Positions 19,268 through 29,303 of a DNA stretch of 64,000 bases are shown piece after piece (the stretch's first letter is position 1; the number at the start of each line of letters is the position of its first letter). The position numbers were made by a program, and so were the translations under genes. The notes beneath the pieces were generated by a model. That model was not told where the DNA came from, ran no database searches, and worked only from the letters and a program-made list of their open reading frames with translations. The stretch lies in NCBI RefSeq assembly GCF_000770305.1, contig NZ_JNVB01000009.1, forward strand, positions 1-64,000. The letters run 5' to 3'. This stretch comes from Erwinia oleae (lineage in GTDB: Bacteria > Pseudomonadota > Gammaproteobacteria > Enterobacterales > Enterobacteriaceae).

Positions 19268-20917
19268 ATGAATCGAAGAATGTTTATGAAAGCGTCGATG
19301 GCCTTTGCCACGATCGGCGGCCTCTCCGGCCTCTCTTCGCTGTTTGCGCAGGCCGCCTGGGCCGACAGTGATATTGCCGACGGGACAGCGAAAAAGTTCG
19401 ATTTTGACGTGCTGAAAGCGATGGCCGCCGACCTGGCGAAAAAACCGTATGGCGGTGCGCCCGCTCCGCTACCGGATACGCTGGCGACCATGACGCCGCA
19501 GGCCTATAACGAAATTCAGTATGACGCTAACCATTCGCTGTGGAACGGCATCGCCGATCGCCAGCTTGACGTGCAGTTCTTCCACGTTGGTATGGGCTTT
19601 AAACGACGCCTGCGGATGTTTTCCGTTGATGCCGACAGCCGCGAGGCGCGTGAGATCCACTTCCGGCCTGAACTGTTTAACTACAACAACGCGAAGGTCG
19701 ATACCAAACAGCTTGAAGGAAAAACCGACCTGGGTTTTGCCGGTTTCCGCGCCTTTAAAAAGCCGGAACTGGCCAGCAAAGATATCGTCTCTTTCCTCGG
19801 CGCCAGCTATTTCCGCGCCGTGGATGAGACCTATCAGTACGGTCTTTCCGCCCGCGGCGTAGCCATCAACTCCTTCAGCAACGGTAAGGAAGAGTTCCCG
19901 GACTTCACCGCTTTCTGGTTTGAAACGCCGAACGCCGACGACACCACCTTTACCGTCTACACGCTGCTGGATGGCCCAAGCTGCACCGGCGCCTTTAAGT
20001 TCATTATCCACTGCGAAGAGAAACGCGTGGTGATGGAGGTGGAAAACCACCTTTATGCGCGTAAGGATATCGACCAACTCGGTATCGCGCCGATGACCAC
20101 GATGTTCAGCTGCGGCAACAACGAACGTCGCATGTGCGATACTATCCATCCGCAGATCCACGACTCCGATCGTCTGGCGATGTGGACCGGTAAAGGCGAG
20201 TGGATTTGTCGTCCGCTGAACAACCCGCAGCGCGTGACCTGGAACGCCTATCAGGACGAAAACCCGCGCGGCTTCGGTATGCTCCAGCTTAATCACAACT
20301 TCCAGGATTATCAGGATGTTATTGGCTGGTACAATAAACGGCCGAGCCTGTGGGTTGAGCCCGTCGGCAAATGGGGCAGCGGCGCCATCAATCTGATGGA
20401 GATCCCGACCACCGGTGAAACGCTGGATAACATCGTCTGTTTCTGGCGTCCGACCGAGGCGATCAAAGCGGGCAGTGAGCACAGCTTCAGCTACAAACTT
20501 TACTGGAGCGGACTGCCGCCGGTAAACAGTGATTTGGCACGCGTGAGCGCCACCCGCAGCGGCATGGGCGCGTTTCCCGAAGGCTGGGCGCCGGGTGAGC
20601 ACTATCCAGAAGTCTGGGCGCGTCGCTTTGCGGTTGATTTCGTTGGCGGCGATCTGAAAGCCGCTGCGCCAAAAGGCATTGAGCCGGTGATCACGGTCAC
20701 CTCCGGCACCATCAAACAGGTTGAGATCCTCTACGTCGAACCGAATAACGGCTATCGTATTTTGTTCGACTGGTATCCCAACAGCGATGCGACCGATCCG
20801 GTAGACATGCGCCTGTTCCTGCGGACGAAAGACGAGACGCTGAGCGAAACCTGGCTTTACCAGTATTTTCCACCGCCGCCGGACAAGCGTAAGTATATTG
20901 ACGATCGGCAGATGTAA
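19268..20917 (+). CDS. opgD: Periplasmic glucan biosynthesis protein OpgD (MdoD)
   Basis: Periplasmic protein of the MdoG/MdoD family acting on osmoregulated periplasmic glucans; OpgD is known to affect their backbone. From ATG 19268 the product is 549 residues. A Tat-type signal is visible: [13 protein letters not shown] with the twin arginines, a hydrophobic core, and AQAAWA before DSDIADG. Family blocks include [51 protein letters not shown] and [12 protein letters not shown] start four codons earlier (19256) exists but its ribosome site would be too close. In E. coli opgD is elsewhere in the chromosome; here it lies between elaB and elaA and shares a bidirectional terminator with elaA. 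Confidence 0.95.
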   Translation: MNRRMFMKASMAFATIGGLSGLSSLFAQAAWADSDIADGTAKKFDFDVLKAMAADLAKKPYGGAPAPLPDTLATMTPQAYNEIQYDANHSLWNGIADRQLDVQFFHVGMGFKRRLRMFSVDADSREAREIHFRPELFNYNNAKVDTKQLEGKTDLGFAGFRAFKKPELASKDIVSFLGASYFRAVDETYQYGLSARGVAINSFSNGKEEFPDFTAFWFETPNADDTTFTVYTLLDGPSCTGAFKFIIHCEEKRVVMEVENHLYARKDIDQLGIAPMTTMFSCGNNERRMCDTIHPQIHDSDRLAMWTGKGEWICRPLNNPQRVTWNAYQDENPRGFGMLQLNHNFQDYQDVIGWYNKRPSLWVEPVGKWGSGAINLMEIPTTGETLDNIVCFWRPTEAIKAGSEHSFSYKLYWSGLPPVNSDLARVSATRSGMGAFPEGWAPGEHYPEVWARRFAVDFVGGDLKAAAPKGIEPVITVTSGTIKQVEILYVEPNNGYRILFDWYPNSDATDPVDMRLFLRTKDETLSETWLYQYFPPPPDKRKYIDDRQM

Positions 20918-20926
20918 TGCTCATGT

Positions 20927-20957
20927 AAAAGGCTCCTTACGGAGCCTTTTTTAATTT
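20927..20957. terminator. Bidirectional terminator between opgD and elaA
   Basis: AAAAGGCTCC-TTAC-GGAGCCTTTTTT: 10-bp stem (20927-20936 / 20941-20950) with T-run on the plus strand and matching A-run upstream. It overlaps the last codons of the convergent elaA. Confidence 0.85.
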
Positions 20958-21400
20958 TGCATGTCAACGTGCGGAATGTCGTCTTCAAGATAGGTTTCGC
21001 TGACGGCGGTAAAACCGAAGCGGCCATAAAATCGCTGCAAATGCGCCTGGGCGGAGAGGAAAATTTTATGCTGCGGCCAGTGGTCCTGGCAGCTGGCGAC
21101 TGCCTGCTCCATCAGTTGATTACCCAGCTTCATGCCTCTCGCCTCGCCAGAGACAATCACTCTGCCGATTTTTGCAGGCCGATCGTTCCCTTTTGGCGCA
21201 AGCAGGCGCGCATAAGCCAGCAGTTTGTTATCCGACAGAGCCAGAATATGCCGGTTTTCGCCGTACAAATCCGCACCATCGATATCCTGATAGGGGCAAA
21301 TTTGTTCAACAATGAAGACAGTATTACGTAGCGCCAGAATTTGATAAAGCTGCTGGGTGGTGAGTTCGCTATGATGCAGATCCTGCCAGTCCAACGCCAT
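20951..21400 (-). CDS. elaA: GNAT-family acetyltransferase ElaA
   Basis: Small GNAT-fold N-acyltransferase, 149 residues (E. coli ElaA 153); substrate not established. Seen: conserved opening WQDLHHSELTTQQLY, LRNTVFIVEQ, YQDIDGADL, the acetyl-CoA-binding segment GRVIVSGEARGMKLGNQLM, and the C-terminal FYGRFGFTAVSE with EDDIPHVDM. In E. coli it neighbours elaB; here opgD is placed between them. Confidence 0.93.
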   Translation of the reverse strand: MALDWQDLHHSELTTQQLYQILALRNTVFIVEQICPYQDIDGADLYGENRHILALSDNKLLAYARLLAPKGNDRPAKIGRVIVSGEARGMKLGNQLMEQAVASCQDHWPQHKIFLSAQAHLQRFYGRFGFTAVSETYLEDDIPHVDMQN

Positions 21401-21480
21401 TTTCTTCTCCCCGAAAGCCAGTGGTAAAGAAATGAGTGTACCCGCAGTTATTTGTACAGGCTTCTTTTTTTAAACGAAGA

Positions 21481-21522
21481 GAAAGCCATTCATGCAGCAT
21501 CCCGGTTGCATGAATGGCTTTC
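21481..21522. repeat. Perfect 16-bp inverted repeat downstream of the 60-residue orphan
   Basis: GAAAGCCATTCATGCA (21481-21496) and its exact reverse complement at 21507-21522 with a 10-base loop. It begins 18 bases after the stop of the small minus-strand gene, so it is probably its terminator, although the following minus-strand sequence (TCTTCGTTT) is a poor U-run. The low GC content and the length of the stem are unusual for the window. Confidence 0.65.
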
Positions 21523-21540
21523 AGCGCAGGCTGTTTATTT

Positions 21541-21723
21541 TCAGTAGCTAATCGGGGATTTCGGCAGATTATTCAGTGCTGAATTTGCCTGAGCATCCTC
21601 AGGCTTGTCATTTTTAAAGGCGTCTTTCGCCATTTCCAGACCCTGGCCTGCTATTTCTTTACCCACGCCCTGCAAGACAGCACGTCCCGCCATACCGGCG
21701 GCACCAGCGACAATCGGTAACAT
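21541..21723 (-). CDS. Small orphan protein, 60 residues, glycine/alanine-rich N-terminus
   Basis: Not recognised. The ATG at 21723 is preferred to one at 21729 because GAGGAG lies 6 bases before it but directly abuts the earlier one. The product starts MLPIVAGAAGMAGRAVLQGVG, an amphipathic/hydrophobic stretch that could contact a membrane, followed by a charged region (AKDAFKNDKPEDAQ) and a neutral tail ending KSPISY. The good ribosome site, a following hairpin and clear separation from elaA and nuoN argue that it is a real gene. Function unknown. Confidence 0.6.
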   Translation of the reverse strand: MLPIVAGAAGMAGRAVLQGVGKEIAGQGLEMAKDAFKNDKPEDAQANSALNNLPKSPISY

Positions 21724-21827
21724 AGTCATCTCCTCGTTTGAATGAAAAGCGCTGCCGCATCATGCGGCAATCACTCAAGATGAGTGGCATTTGTGCCGTT
21801 CGGGTTCCCTGCTGCACGATAAAGGCA

Positions 21828-21857
21828 TAAAAAAACGGGCTACATGAGCCCGTTTGT
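21828..21857 (-). terminator. Terminator of the nuo operon
   Basis: Minus strand AACGGGCT-CATGT-AGCCCGTT (8-bp stem, arms 21834-21841 and 21847-21854) followed by a T-run, about 20 bases after the nuoN stop. Confidence 0.88.
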
Positions 21858-21872
21858 TTTATCGCCTGCCGC

Positions 21873-23330
21873 TTACATCAGCGGCTGCGCCATCTGAACC
21901 AGCGAGATCAGCGGCTGTGGGTAAACACCCAGCAGCAGTACCAGGATCGCGGAAATCAGCACGACGACGCCGCCAGCGGTAAACGCCCAGTTTGCTGGCG
22001 TATCACGCTGTAACAGTTCCGGCGGATTGAGGTACAGGCTCACGGTGACGCGCAGATAGTAATAAAGGCCAATTGCGCTGCCGACCACGACCGCGCCGGT
22101 CAGCCACCACAGGTGCGCGCCAACGCCAACCGCAATGACGTAGAACTTGCCGATAAAGCCCAGCGTCATCGGGATACCTGCCAGCGACAGCATCATCACT
22201 GTCATTACCGCCGAAAGGATCGGACGATGCCAGAACAGGCCGCGGTACGAGTAGAGCGAGTCCGCGTCGGGGCCACGATACGGGCTGGACATCAGGCTGA
22301 CCACGCCGAATGCGCCAAGGCTGCTGAACAGGTAACCCGCCAGATACACGCCCGTTGTTTCCAGCGACAGCTGATGCGTCTGAATCGCGATCAGCGCCAC
22401 CAGCAGATAGCCAAGGTGAGCGATGGAGGAATAGCCAAGCAGGCGCTTGATATTGCTCTGCGAAATCGCCATCAGGTTACCGAACAGAATGGAGGCGACG
22501 GCAATAATCGCCAGCACCAGCCGTACCGCTTCGCTGTCCGCCACCGGCGCGTAGAGGAACAGACGCATTACCACGCCGAAAATGGCAATCTTGCTGGCCG
22601 TTGCCAGAAAGGTTGATACCGGCGCAGGCGCGCCCTGGTAAACGTCCGGCGTCCACAGGTGGAACGGCACCAGCGACAGCTTAAAGCCCAGCCCGACGAT
22701 CATCATGCCGAGGCCCGTCAGCAGCAACGGCTGGCTCAGCAGACCATCATTCAGACTTTTGCCCAGCGCCATGAAGCTCAGGTTGCCGGACTCGGCGTAA
22801 ATCAGCGCCATGCCGAACAACAGGAAAGACGAGGCGACCGCTGACATAATGGTGTACTTGATACTGGCTTCCAGCGAGCGCTTTTGCTGAAAAGCGTAAC
22901 CTACCAGGCCGAACAGCGGCAGGGAGATCAGCTCAATACCAAGAAACATTGAGGCCAGATGGTTGGCGCTCGCCAGCATGATGCCGCCTGCGGCTGCAAT
23001 CAGCACCAGCAGGTAGAACTCTTCGCGATTGTCCGGATAGGTCGCCAGCCACGGATAGGCAAAGGTGCAGGTCGCCAGGCTGGCAAGGATCACCAGCCCG
23101 GTGTAGAGCATCGAATAACCATCGACGCGCAGCAGCGGCGTTACGTCCATCGGGCCGTTGTTCCCGACAAAAAACAGCGAGAGCAGCGCAACGTTCAGGC
23201 CGATCACCGCCAGCGTGGCATTGACGAAGTGGTTGCGTCGCCACGCAATGGAGAGCATCACCACCACCACCGCCAGGCCGACAATCAGCAGCGGTAGAAG
23301 CGCGATCAGGTGTTGAGAGGTTATTGTCAT
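21873..23330 (-). CDS. nuoN: NADH-quinone oxidoreductase subunit N
   Basis: Antiporter-like membrane subunit of complex I, one of three (L, M, N) that carry proton channels. 485 residues, the E. coli length, with about 14 predicted hydrophobic helices. Landmarks: the antiporter-family core [13 protein letters not shown] (channel Glu), the lysine-bearing helix with [11 protein letters not shown], and [22 protein letters not shown]. It starts 6 bases after the nuoM stop and ends the operon. Confidence 0.98.
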   Translation of the reverse strand: MTITSQHLIALLPLLIVGLAVVVVMLSIAWRRNHFVNATLAVIGLNVALLSLFFVGNNGPMDVTPLLRVDGYSMLYTGLVILASLATCTFAYPWLATYPDNREEFYLLVLIAAAGGIMLASANHLASMFLGIELISLPLFGLVGYAFQQKRSLEASIKYTIMSAVASSFLLFGMALIYAESGNLSFMALGKSLNDGLLSQPLLLTGLGMMIVGLGFKLSLVPFHLWTPDVYQGAPAPVSTFLATASKIAIFGVVMRLFLYAPVADSEAVRLVLAIIAVASILFGNLMAISQSNIKRLLGYSSIAHLGYLLVALIAIQTHQLSLETTGVYLAGYLFSSLGAFGVVSLMSSPYRGPDADSLYSYRGLFWHRPILSAVMTVMMLSLAGIPMTLGFIGKFYVIAVGVGAHLWWLTGAVVVGSAIGLYYYLRVTVSLYLNPPELLQRDTPANWAFTAGGVVVLISAILVLLLGVYPQPLISLVQMAQPLM

Positions 23331-23336
23331 GGCGAA

Positions 23337-24857
23337 TTACGGCCTTGTAGTTGAAATTGAAGCGGTAAACCACTGCTGAATATTGCTCATCGCGGTATGG
23401 GAGGTATCCAGAATCGGCTGCGGGTAAATGCCCAACAGCACCAACAGAACCACCAGCACCATGATGATCAGAAACTCGCGTGCGGACATACTACGCAACG
23501 GCGTATCCGATTTTGGCGCGCCGTACCAGGCACGCTGCATCATAATCAGCGAATAAACGGAAGCGAATACCAGCCCAAAGGTGGCGATGACAATGATCGT
23601 CGGCACCGTCTGAAAGCTGCCGGTCAGGATCATAAATTCACCCACAAAGTTACCGGTTCCCGGCATCCCCAGGTTTGCCACCGCAAAGAACAGCGACAGC
23701 CCCGGCAGCCACTTAACGCGCGACCACAGGCCGCCCATCTGTCGCATATCGCGGGTGTGCAGACGTTCGTAAAGCTGACCGCAGATAATGAACAGCGCGG
23801 CGGCGGACAAGCCGTGCGCAATCATCTGAATTACCGCGCCCTGGAAGGCCAGCTGGCTGCCGGTATAGATAGCAATCAGTACAAAGCCCATATGTGAGAT
23901 AGAGGTATAGGCGATTAAACGCTTGATGTCATACTGTGAGAACGCCATCCATGCGCCGTAGAAAATCCCGATAATCCCCAGCCACATGGCAATCGGGGCA
24001 AACTCGGCGGAGGCGTTCGGAAACAGCGGCAGCGCAAAGCGCAGCAGACCATAGGCTGCCGTTTTCAGCAGGATGCCGGCAAGGTCAACCGAACCGGCGG
24101 TTGGCGCCTGGCTGTGCGCGTCCGGCAGCCAGCCATGCAGCGGCACCACCGGCATTTTAACCGCAAAGGCAATAAAGAAGCCGAGCATCAGCATGTATTC
24201 AACGGTATGCGACATCGGCGTTTTAAGCAGCTCTTCGTAGTTGAATGTCCAGACGCCGGTGGCGTTGTAGTTCACGAAGACCAGCGCCAGAATCGCTATC
24301 AACATCACCAGGCCGCTGGCCTGGGTGTAGATAAAGAATTTTGTCGCTGCGGTAATACGCGTTTTCCCGTCGGATGCTTTGTGTCCCCAGAGCGCGATGA
24401 GGAAGTACATCGGCACCAGCATCATCTCCCAGAAGAAGAAGAACAGGAACATGTCGATAGCCAGGAAGACGCCAATCACGCCGCCCAGGATCCACAGCAG
24501 GTTCAGGTGGAAAAAGCCCTGCCATTTATCGATTTCGTTCCACGAGCACAGAATTGCCATCACGCCCAGCAGGCCGGTCAGCACCACCATCAGCAGCGAC
24601 AGGCCGTCCAGCGCCAGATGTATGTTTATGCCAAAGCGCGGGATCCACGACAGCAGGAATTCAGACTGCCATTGCGGAAGGCCAGCGGCCTGCGTCAGGG
24701 TGTAACCGCCCTGCAACCACAGTTGCAGAGAGAGAGCCAGCGTCAGCCCCATCGCAATCAGCGCAATCCAGCGCGGCAATTTTGCGCCGAAGCGCTCTAA
24801 CTGCCAACACAGCAGACCACCGATGAACGGGATGAGTATTAGCCAGGGTAATAACAT
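23337..24857 (-). CDS. nuoM: NADH-quinone oxidoreductase subunit M
   Basis: Antiporter-like proton-pumping membrane subunit of complex I. From ATG 24857 (MLLPWLILIPFIGG) the product is 506 residues (E. coli 509). The frame stays open to 25064 but the 69 extra codons run through non-coding spacer. Seen: channel Glu region FFFFFWEMMLVPMYFL, KFFIYTQASGL, and VPLHGWLPDAHSQAPTAGS, all conserved. Unlike most nuo genes it does not overlap its upstream neighbour: 213 bases separate it from nuoL. Confidence 0.97.
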   Translation of the reverse strand: MLLPWLILIPFIGGLLCWQLERFGAKLPRWIALIAMGLTLALSLQLWLQGGYTLTQAAGLPQWQSEFLLSWIPRFGINIHLALDGLSLLMVVLTGLLGVMAILCSWNEIDKWQGFFHLNLLWILGGVIGVFLAIDMFLFFFFWEMMLVPMYFLIALWGHKASDGKTRITAATKFFIYTQASGLVMLIAILALVFVNYNATGVWTFNYEELLKTPMSHTVEYMLMLGFFIAFAVKMPVVPLHGWLPDAHSQAPTAGSVDLAGILLKTAAYGLLRFALPLFPNASAEFAPIAMWLGIIGIFYGAWMAFSQYDIKRLIAYTSISHMGFVLIAIYTGSQLAFQGAVIQMIAHGLSAAALFIICGQLYERLHTRDMRQMGGLWSRVKWLPGLSLFFAVANLGMPGTGNFVGEFMILTGSFQTVPTIIVIATFGLVFASVYSLIMMQRAWYGAPKSDTPLRSMSAREFLIIMVLVVLLVLLGIYPQPILDTSHTAMSNIQQWFTASISTTRP

Positions 24858-25070
24858 GGCGATTTGCTTCCCTTTTCCGATCCTGAATGGGCTATCTTGC
24901 TTGCCATTTTTGCCCCCGGCAGTGCTCGCAATCCTCACATACCTAAGTATGCTCCGGTTGCTGCGCGCTGGCGGTGACACAACTGACTGCGCCGATGACG
25001 CCCAGGCTTCAGGAAATTTTAAAAACCTATAACCGAGGGATGAGATATCACTCATCCCGCTCACAAACCT
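24858..25070 (-). repeat. nuoL-nuoM spacer with hairpin and a candidate interspersed repeat
   Basis: This 213-base gap sits inside an otherwise tightly packed operon. Next to the nuoL stop is a perfect 8-bp hairpin, GGGATGAG/CTCATCCC (25037-25044 and 25051-25058), followed on the minus strand by a T-rich run, so it could act as a partial terminator or mRNA 3' protector. Around 24930-24960 is a core CATAC-CTAA-GTATG flanked by CTCA and CTCCGG, the style of short palindromic intergenic repeats of enterobacteria. E. coli also has a non-coding gap at this junction (recalled, about 160 bases). No coding function is apparent. Confidence 0.5.
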
Positions 25071-26909
25071 TTACATCACCAGCAGCAGCGCAAGCACCAC
25101 CACGGCGCCGACGCTCATGGAGGCAACGTACCAGCGCAGATAACCGTTTTCGCTGACCACCAGGCCTCTGTTCGCCAGGCGAGAGAACAGCGCCGGCAGG
25201 CTCATCAGCCCGTTCAGCGGATCGCTTGACAATGCTTTCGCAATCAGCAGATACGGCTTAACGAAGACGTTGTCATACAGCCAGTCGAAGCCCCAGGCGG
25301 CGAACCACCACGTGCTGAAGAAACGGCCCGGCGCGCTGGCCGCAATCGTCTTCACCAGAGTGCGTTTACCCAGCCACAGCACCGCCGCCAGCAGAATGCC
25401 GATGATAGCCACCACGCCGGAGGTGATCTCCAGAGTCAGCACGCTGCCGTGCGCCAGCTCCGTCGTCTCTGGCAGCACGCCGCGCAGCGGGGGAACAATC
25501 ATTGCGCCAATAAAGGTTGAAAGAACCAACAGCACCAGCAGCGGCAGATGATGCGTAATGCCTTTGCCTGCATGAGCATGGATTTTCTCTTCGCCATGAA
25601 AAGTGATAAAGATCATGCGGAAGGTATAGAGCGACGTCATAAACGCCCCGACCAGGCCTGCCACCATCAGATTAATGTGACCATTAGCCAGCGCGCCGGC
25701 CAGGATCTCATCCTTACTGAAGAAGCCTGCGGTAATCAGCGGCAGCGCCGACAGCGCCGCGCCGCCTACCAGGAAGCAGACATAGACCAGTGGAATGCTT
25801 TTACGCAGGCCGCCCATTTTGAAAATGTTCTGCTCATGATGGCAGGCAAGGATCACCGAACCGGAAGAGAGGAACAGCAGCGCTTTGAAGAACGCATGGG
25901 TCATCAGATGGAAGATCGCCGCGTCCCAGGCCTGTACGCCCAGCGCGAGGAACATATAGCCAATCTGGCTCATGGTGGAGTAAGCCAGCACGCGCTTGAT
26001 ATCGGTTTGCACCAGCGCGGCAAAGCCTGCCAGCACCAGCGTCACCGCACCGACGATGCCCACCAGATGCAGCACCTCTGGCGTCATCAGGAACAGACCA
26101 TGACTGCGCGCGATCAGGTAAACGCCCGCGGTCACCATGGTCGCGGCGTGGATCAACGCGGAAACCGGCGTCGGGCCTGCCATCGCATCGGCCAGCCAGG
26201 TTTGCAGCGGAAGCTGAGCCGATTTGCCTACCGCGCCGCCGAGCAGCGCCAGCGTTGCCCACTGCAACATGTGGTTATCTGCCGCAAAGTGCGCGGGCGC
26301 CAGCTCAACCATCTCTCTGAAGTTCAGCGTGCCCAGCTCGTTGTAGAGAATGAACAGTCCGAAGGCCAGGAAGACGTCACCGACGCGGGTAATGATAAAA
26401 GCCTTCATTGCCGCTGCGCCGTTGTTCGGGTTGGTGTAGTAGAAGCCGATCAGCAGGTACGAGCAGAGCCCTACCCCTTCCCAGCCCAGATACATCAGCA
26501 TCAGGTTGTCGGCCAGAACCAGTATCACCATGCTGGCAATAAACAGGTTGGTATAGGCGAAGAAGCGTGAATAGCCCTCTTCACCACGCATATACCATGA
26601 GGCGAACATGTGGATGAAGAAGCCCACGCCGGTCACCACCGACAGCATGGTTAGCGACAGGCCATCCAGCACCAGGCTGACCTGCATATTGAAGTTGCCA
26701 ACGTGGATCCATGTCCACAGCATCTGGGTGAAGGCAGCCCGATCGTGATTGAAAAAATCAACGCCAACATAGAGCGTAACCAGCGCCGCCAGGCCTACTG
26801 AGCCCATTCCCACGGCGGCGGAAAGATTCTCTGACCAGCGTCCACGGGAAAAAGCCAGCAGCACAAAGCCGATAAGCGGAAAAAGAATAGTTAAATAGAG
26901 AAGGTTCAT
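25071..26909 (-). CDS. nuoL: NADH-quinone oxidoreductase subunit L
   Basis: Distal antiporter-like proton-pumping subunit of complex I with the long lateral helix. 612 residues (E. coli 613). Landmarks: [20 protein letters not shown] with the channel Glu, [30 protein letters not shown], and a C-terminal helix ending [10 protein letters not shown]. The start overlaps nuoK by 4 bases (26906-26909). Confidence 0.98.
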   Translation of the reverse strand: MNLLYLTILFPLIGFVLLAFSRGRWSENLSAAVGMGSVGLAALVTLYVGVDFFNHDRAAFTQMLWTWIHVGNFNMQVSLVLDGLSLTMLSVVTGVGFFIHMFASWYMRGEEGYSRFFAYTNLFIASMVILVLADNLMLMYLGWEGVGLCSYLLIGFYYTNPNNGAAAMKAFIITRVGDVFLAFGLFILYNELGTLNFREMVELAPAHFAADNHMLQWATLALLGGAVGKSAQLPLQTWLADAMAGPTPVSALIHAATMVTAGVYLIARSHGLFLMTPEVLHLVGIVGAVTLVLAGFAALVQTDIKRVLAYSTMSQIGYMFLALGVQAWDAAIFHLMTHAFFKALLFLSSGSVILACHHEQNIFKMGGLRKSIPLVYVCFLVGGAALSALPLITAGFFSKDEILAGALANGHINLMVAGLVGAFMTSLYTFRMIFITFHGEEKIHAHAGKGITHHLPLLVLLVLSTFIGAMIVPPLRGVLPETTELAHGSVLTLEITSGVVAIIGILLAAVLWLGKRTLVKTIAASAPGRFFSTWWFAAWGFDWLYDNVFVKPYLLIAKALSSDPLNGLMSLPALFSRLANRGLVVSENGYLRWYVASMSVGAVVVLALLLVM

Positions 26910-27208
26910 CCGCGCATCTCACTCACTTTATCAATGTTGAGGTTCTGGCTGCGACGGTGCAGTTGAAGCAGCAGCGCCAGACCGATACTGGCTTCGGCCG
27001 CTGCGAGGCTGATGGCCAGGATATACATCACCTGTCCGTCGGCCTGGCCCCAATAGCTTCCGGCGACAACAAAAGCCAGCGCGGCGGCGTTGATCATAAT
27101 TTCAAGGCTGATCAACATAAAAAGCAGGTTACGACGAATAATGACGCCGGTCAGCCCAAGCACGAACAGAATGGCGGCCAGGATCAGGCCATGTTGCAGA
27201 GGGATCAT
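26906..27208 (-). CDS. nuoK: NADH-quinone oxidoreductase subunit K
   Basis: Small three-helix membrane subunit in the E-channel of complex I. 100 residues, the family length. The two conserved membrane glutamates are visible in [10 protein letters not shown] (about residue 36) and [11 protein letters not shown] (about residue 72). Overlaps nuoJ (27205-27208) and nuoL by 4 bases each. Confidence 0.98.
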   Translation of the reverse strand: MIPLQHGLILAAILFVLGLTGVIIRRNLLFMLISLEIMINAAALAFVVAGSYWGQADGQVMYILAISLAAAEASIGLALLLQLHRRSQNLNIDKVSEMRG

Positions 27209-27759
27209 GCGCGCTCCTCCTTATTGCTTTTTGCGGCATCTTCAGGGCGATTGCTGAGCACTTCGCCCACACGCTGTTCACGTCCAATGTGGTAAGCCAC
27301 CACCAGACCTGCCAGCAGCAGCATCGACGCCAGTTCAACGGCCAGAACGTAAGGGCCAAACAGGCTGATACCCACGGCTTTCGCGTCGATCATCGTGCCA
27401 TCAATGCCCTGATCGTTAACGGTCAGAATGGCGTACACCATCACCACCAGCAGCAGCAGGGAAAGCAGGCCCGGCCCCAGCCAGACGGCAGGTTTGAGCC
27501 ATTCGCGCTCCTGCGCCTGTACGCTGTCGCCAAGGTTCAGCATCATCACCACAAACACGAACAGCACCATAATGGCGCCCGCATAAACGATAATCTCCAG
27601 CGCACCGGCAAAGTAGGCGCCAAGGGTAAAAAACACCCCGGCCACCGCCAGCAAAGAGATAATAAGGTACAGCAGCGCATGCACCGGGTTGGTATGGGTA
27701 ATGACGCGCAGCGTCGTCAGCACCGCCACCACACCACAAATATAAAACGCAAATTCCAT
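27205..27759 (-). CDS. nuoJ: NADH-quinone oxidoreductase subunit J
   Basis: Membrane subunit of complex I with five hydrophobic helices; its third helix [20 protein letters not shown] contains the pi-bulge associated with coupling. From ATG 27759 (MEFAFYICG) 184 residues, identical to E. coli; the 17 upstream in-frame codons overlap nuoI and are not used. Overlaps nuoK by 4 bases. Confidence 0.97.
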   Translation of the reverse strand: MEFAFYICGVVAVLTTLRVITHTNPVHALLYLIISLLAVAGVFFTLGAYFAGALEIIVYAGAIMVLFVFVVMMLNLGDSVQAQEREWLKPAVWLGPGLLSLLLLVVMVYAILTVNDQGIDGTMIDAKAVGISLFGPYVLAVELASMLLLAGLVVAYHIGREQRVGEVLSNRPEDAAKSNKEERA

Positions 27760-27769
27760 GCCTGGCTCC

Positions 27770-28312
27770 TTAAGGTAACAAGCCCTTGACGTCGACAGGT
27801 TTGGCTTCATTGGCAGCCTCGCCTTTGTCTTTCCCGTCGATCGCCATACCCGCCATCCGGTAAAAATTGTATTCCGGGTATTTACCCGGACCGGAAATCA
27901 GCAGGTCTTCTTTTTCGTACACCAGATCCTGACGCTTAAACTCACCCAGTTCGAAATCTGGGGTAAGCTGAATCGCAGTGGTCGGGCAAGCCTCTTCACA
28001 CAGGCCACAGAAAATGCAGCGCGAGAAGTTAATGCGGAAGAATTCCGGATACCAGCGACCATCCTGCATCTCGGCTTTTTGCAGCGAGATACAGCCAACC
28101 GGACAGGCGACGGCGCACAGGTTGCAGGCTACGCAGCGCTCCTGTCCGTCGGGATCGCGTGTCAGCACGATGCGTCCGCGGTAGCGCGGCGGCAGATAAA
28201 CCGGCTCTTCCGGGTACATCATGGTTTCACGCCTGGCGAACGCGTTCATCCCAATCAGAAAGATACTGCGTACCGTGGTGCCAAATCCCACCACAATGTC
28301 TTTTAATGTCAT
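27770..28312 (-). CDS. nuoI: NADH-quinone oxidoreductase subunit I
   Basis: Peripheral-arm subunit carrying two [4Fe-4S] clusters (N6a, N6b) that pass electrons to N2 on NuoB. 180 residues. Cys ligands are at 60, 63, 66, 70 ([11 protein letters not shown]) and 99, 102, 105, 109 ([11 protein letters not shown]). An amphipathic N-terminal helix docks on the membrane arm. It lies 16 bases after nuoH. Confidence 0.98.
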   Translation of the reverse strand: MTLKDIVVGFGTTVRSIFLIGMNAFARRETMMYPEEPVYLPPRYRGRIVLTRDPDGQERCVACNLCAVACPVGCISLQKAEMQDGRWYPEFFRINFSRCIFCGLCEEACPTTAIQLTPDFELGEFKRQDLVYEKEDLLISGPGKYPEYNFYRMAGMAIDGKDKGEAANEAKPVDVKGLLP

Positions 28313-28328
28313 ATTCTTAACCCCAACC

Positions 28329-29303
28329 TCACGCGTTGTACAGAATCACTGCGGCAGTCGCCAGCAGGTTCAACAGCGTCAACGGCAAACATACTTTCCA
28401 GCCGAACGACATCACCTGGTCATAGCGCGGACGCGGTAACGCAGCACGAATCAGAATAAACATCATCATGAAGAACGCCGTTTTAATGGCGAACCAGAAG
28501 ACGGGCGGCAGCCAGGGACCGTTCCATCCGCCGAAGAACAGCGTGACGATCAGCGAAGACACGGTCACGATCCCCACGTATTCACCGACGAAGAACAGGC
28601 CGAACTTCATCCCGGCGTATTCGATGTGGTAACCGTCGGCCAGTTCCTGCTCCGCTTCTGGCTGGTCAAAAGGATGACGGTGACATACCGCAACGCCCGC
28701 GATGGCGAAGGTCAAAAAGCCGAAGAACTGCGGAATGATGTTCCACAGGTGCGTCTGGCTGTTGACGATATCGACCATATTGAACGAACCGGCCTGCGCC
28801 ACCACGCCCATCAGCGACAGGCCGAGAAACACTTCGTAGCTCAGGGTCTGTGCTGAAGCGCGCATTGCACCAAGCAGCGAGTATTTGTTGTTACTGGACC
28901 AGCCCGCAAACAGCACCGCGTAGACCGCCAGACCGGCCATCATCAGGAAAAACAGCAGCCCGATGTTGAGATCTGCGCCCATCCACGTTGAGGTGACCGG
29001 CACAATCGCCATCGCCAGCAGCAGCGAGGTGAAGGCGATCATCGGCGCGAGGGTGAAAATAACGCGATCGGTAAACGGCGGCGTCCAGTCCTCTTTAAAG
29101 AACATTTTGATCATGTCAGCGACCAGCTGAAGCGAGCCGCCCCAGCCTACGCGGTTTGGCCCGTAGCGATTCTGAAACAGACCAAGCAGGCGACGCTCGC
29201 CGAAGCTCATAAATGCGCCGCAGCCCACGACCACAAACAGAATGACCAGGGCTTTACCTACCGCAATAAGAACGTCAATAACGTCCGGTGTCAGCCAGCT
29301 CAT
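28329..29303 (-). CDS. nuoH: NADH-quinone oxidoreductase subunit H
   Basis: Membrane subunit that forms part of the quinone-binding chamber at the junction of the arms. 324 residues (E. coli 325). Conserved blocks: [57 protein letters not shown] and [18 protein letters not shown]. The start overlaps nuoG by 4 bases. Confidence 0.98.
   Translation of the reverse strand: MSWLTPDVIDVLIAVGKALVILFVVVGCGAFMSFGERRLLGLFQNRYGPNRVGWGGSLQLVADMIKMFFKEDWTPPFTDRVIFTLAPMIAFTSLLLAMAIVPVTSTWMGADLNIGLLFFLMMAGLAVYAVLFAGWSSNNKYSLLGAMRASAQTLSYEVFLGLSLMGVVAQAGSFNMVDIVNSQTHLWNIIPQFFGFLTFAIAGVAVCHRHPFDQPEAEQELADGYHIEYAGMKFGLFFVGEYVGIVTVSSLIVTLFFGGWNGPWLPPVFWFAIKTAFFMMMFILIRAALPRPRYDQVMSFGWKVCLPLTLLNLLATAAVILYNA

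Noticed and set aside
19469-20602. 377-codon open frame antisense to opgD
   Set aside because: Wholly inside opgD, composition typical of a shadow frame.
24858-25064. 69 extra N-terminal codons for nuoM
   Set aside because: They translate the intergenic repeat and hairpin; the family N-terminus MLLPWLILIPF begins at 24857.
25548-26570. 340-codon open frame antisense to nuoL
   Set aside because: Shadow of nuoL, rich in His, Gln and Arg; no start signals.
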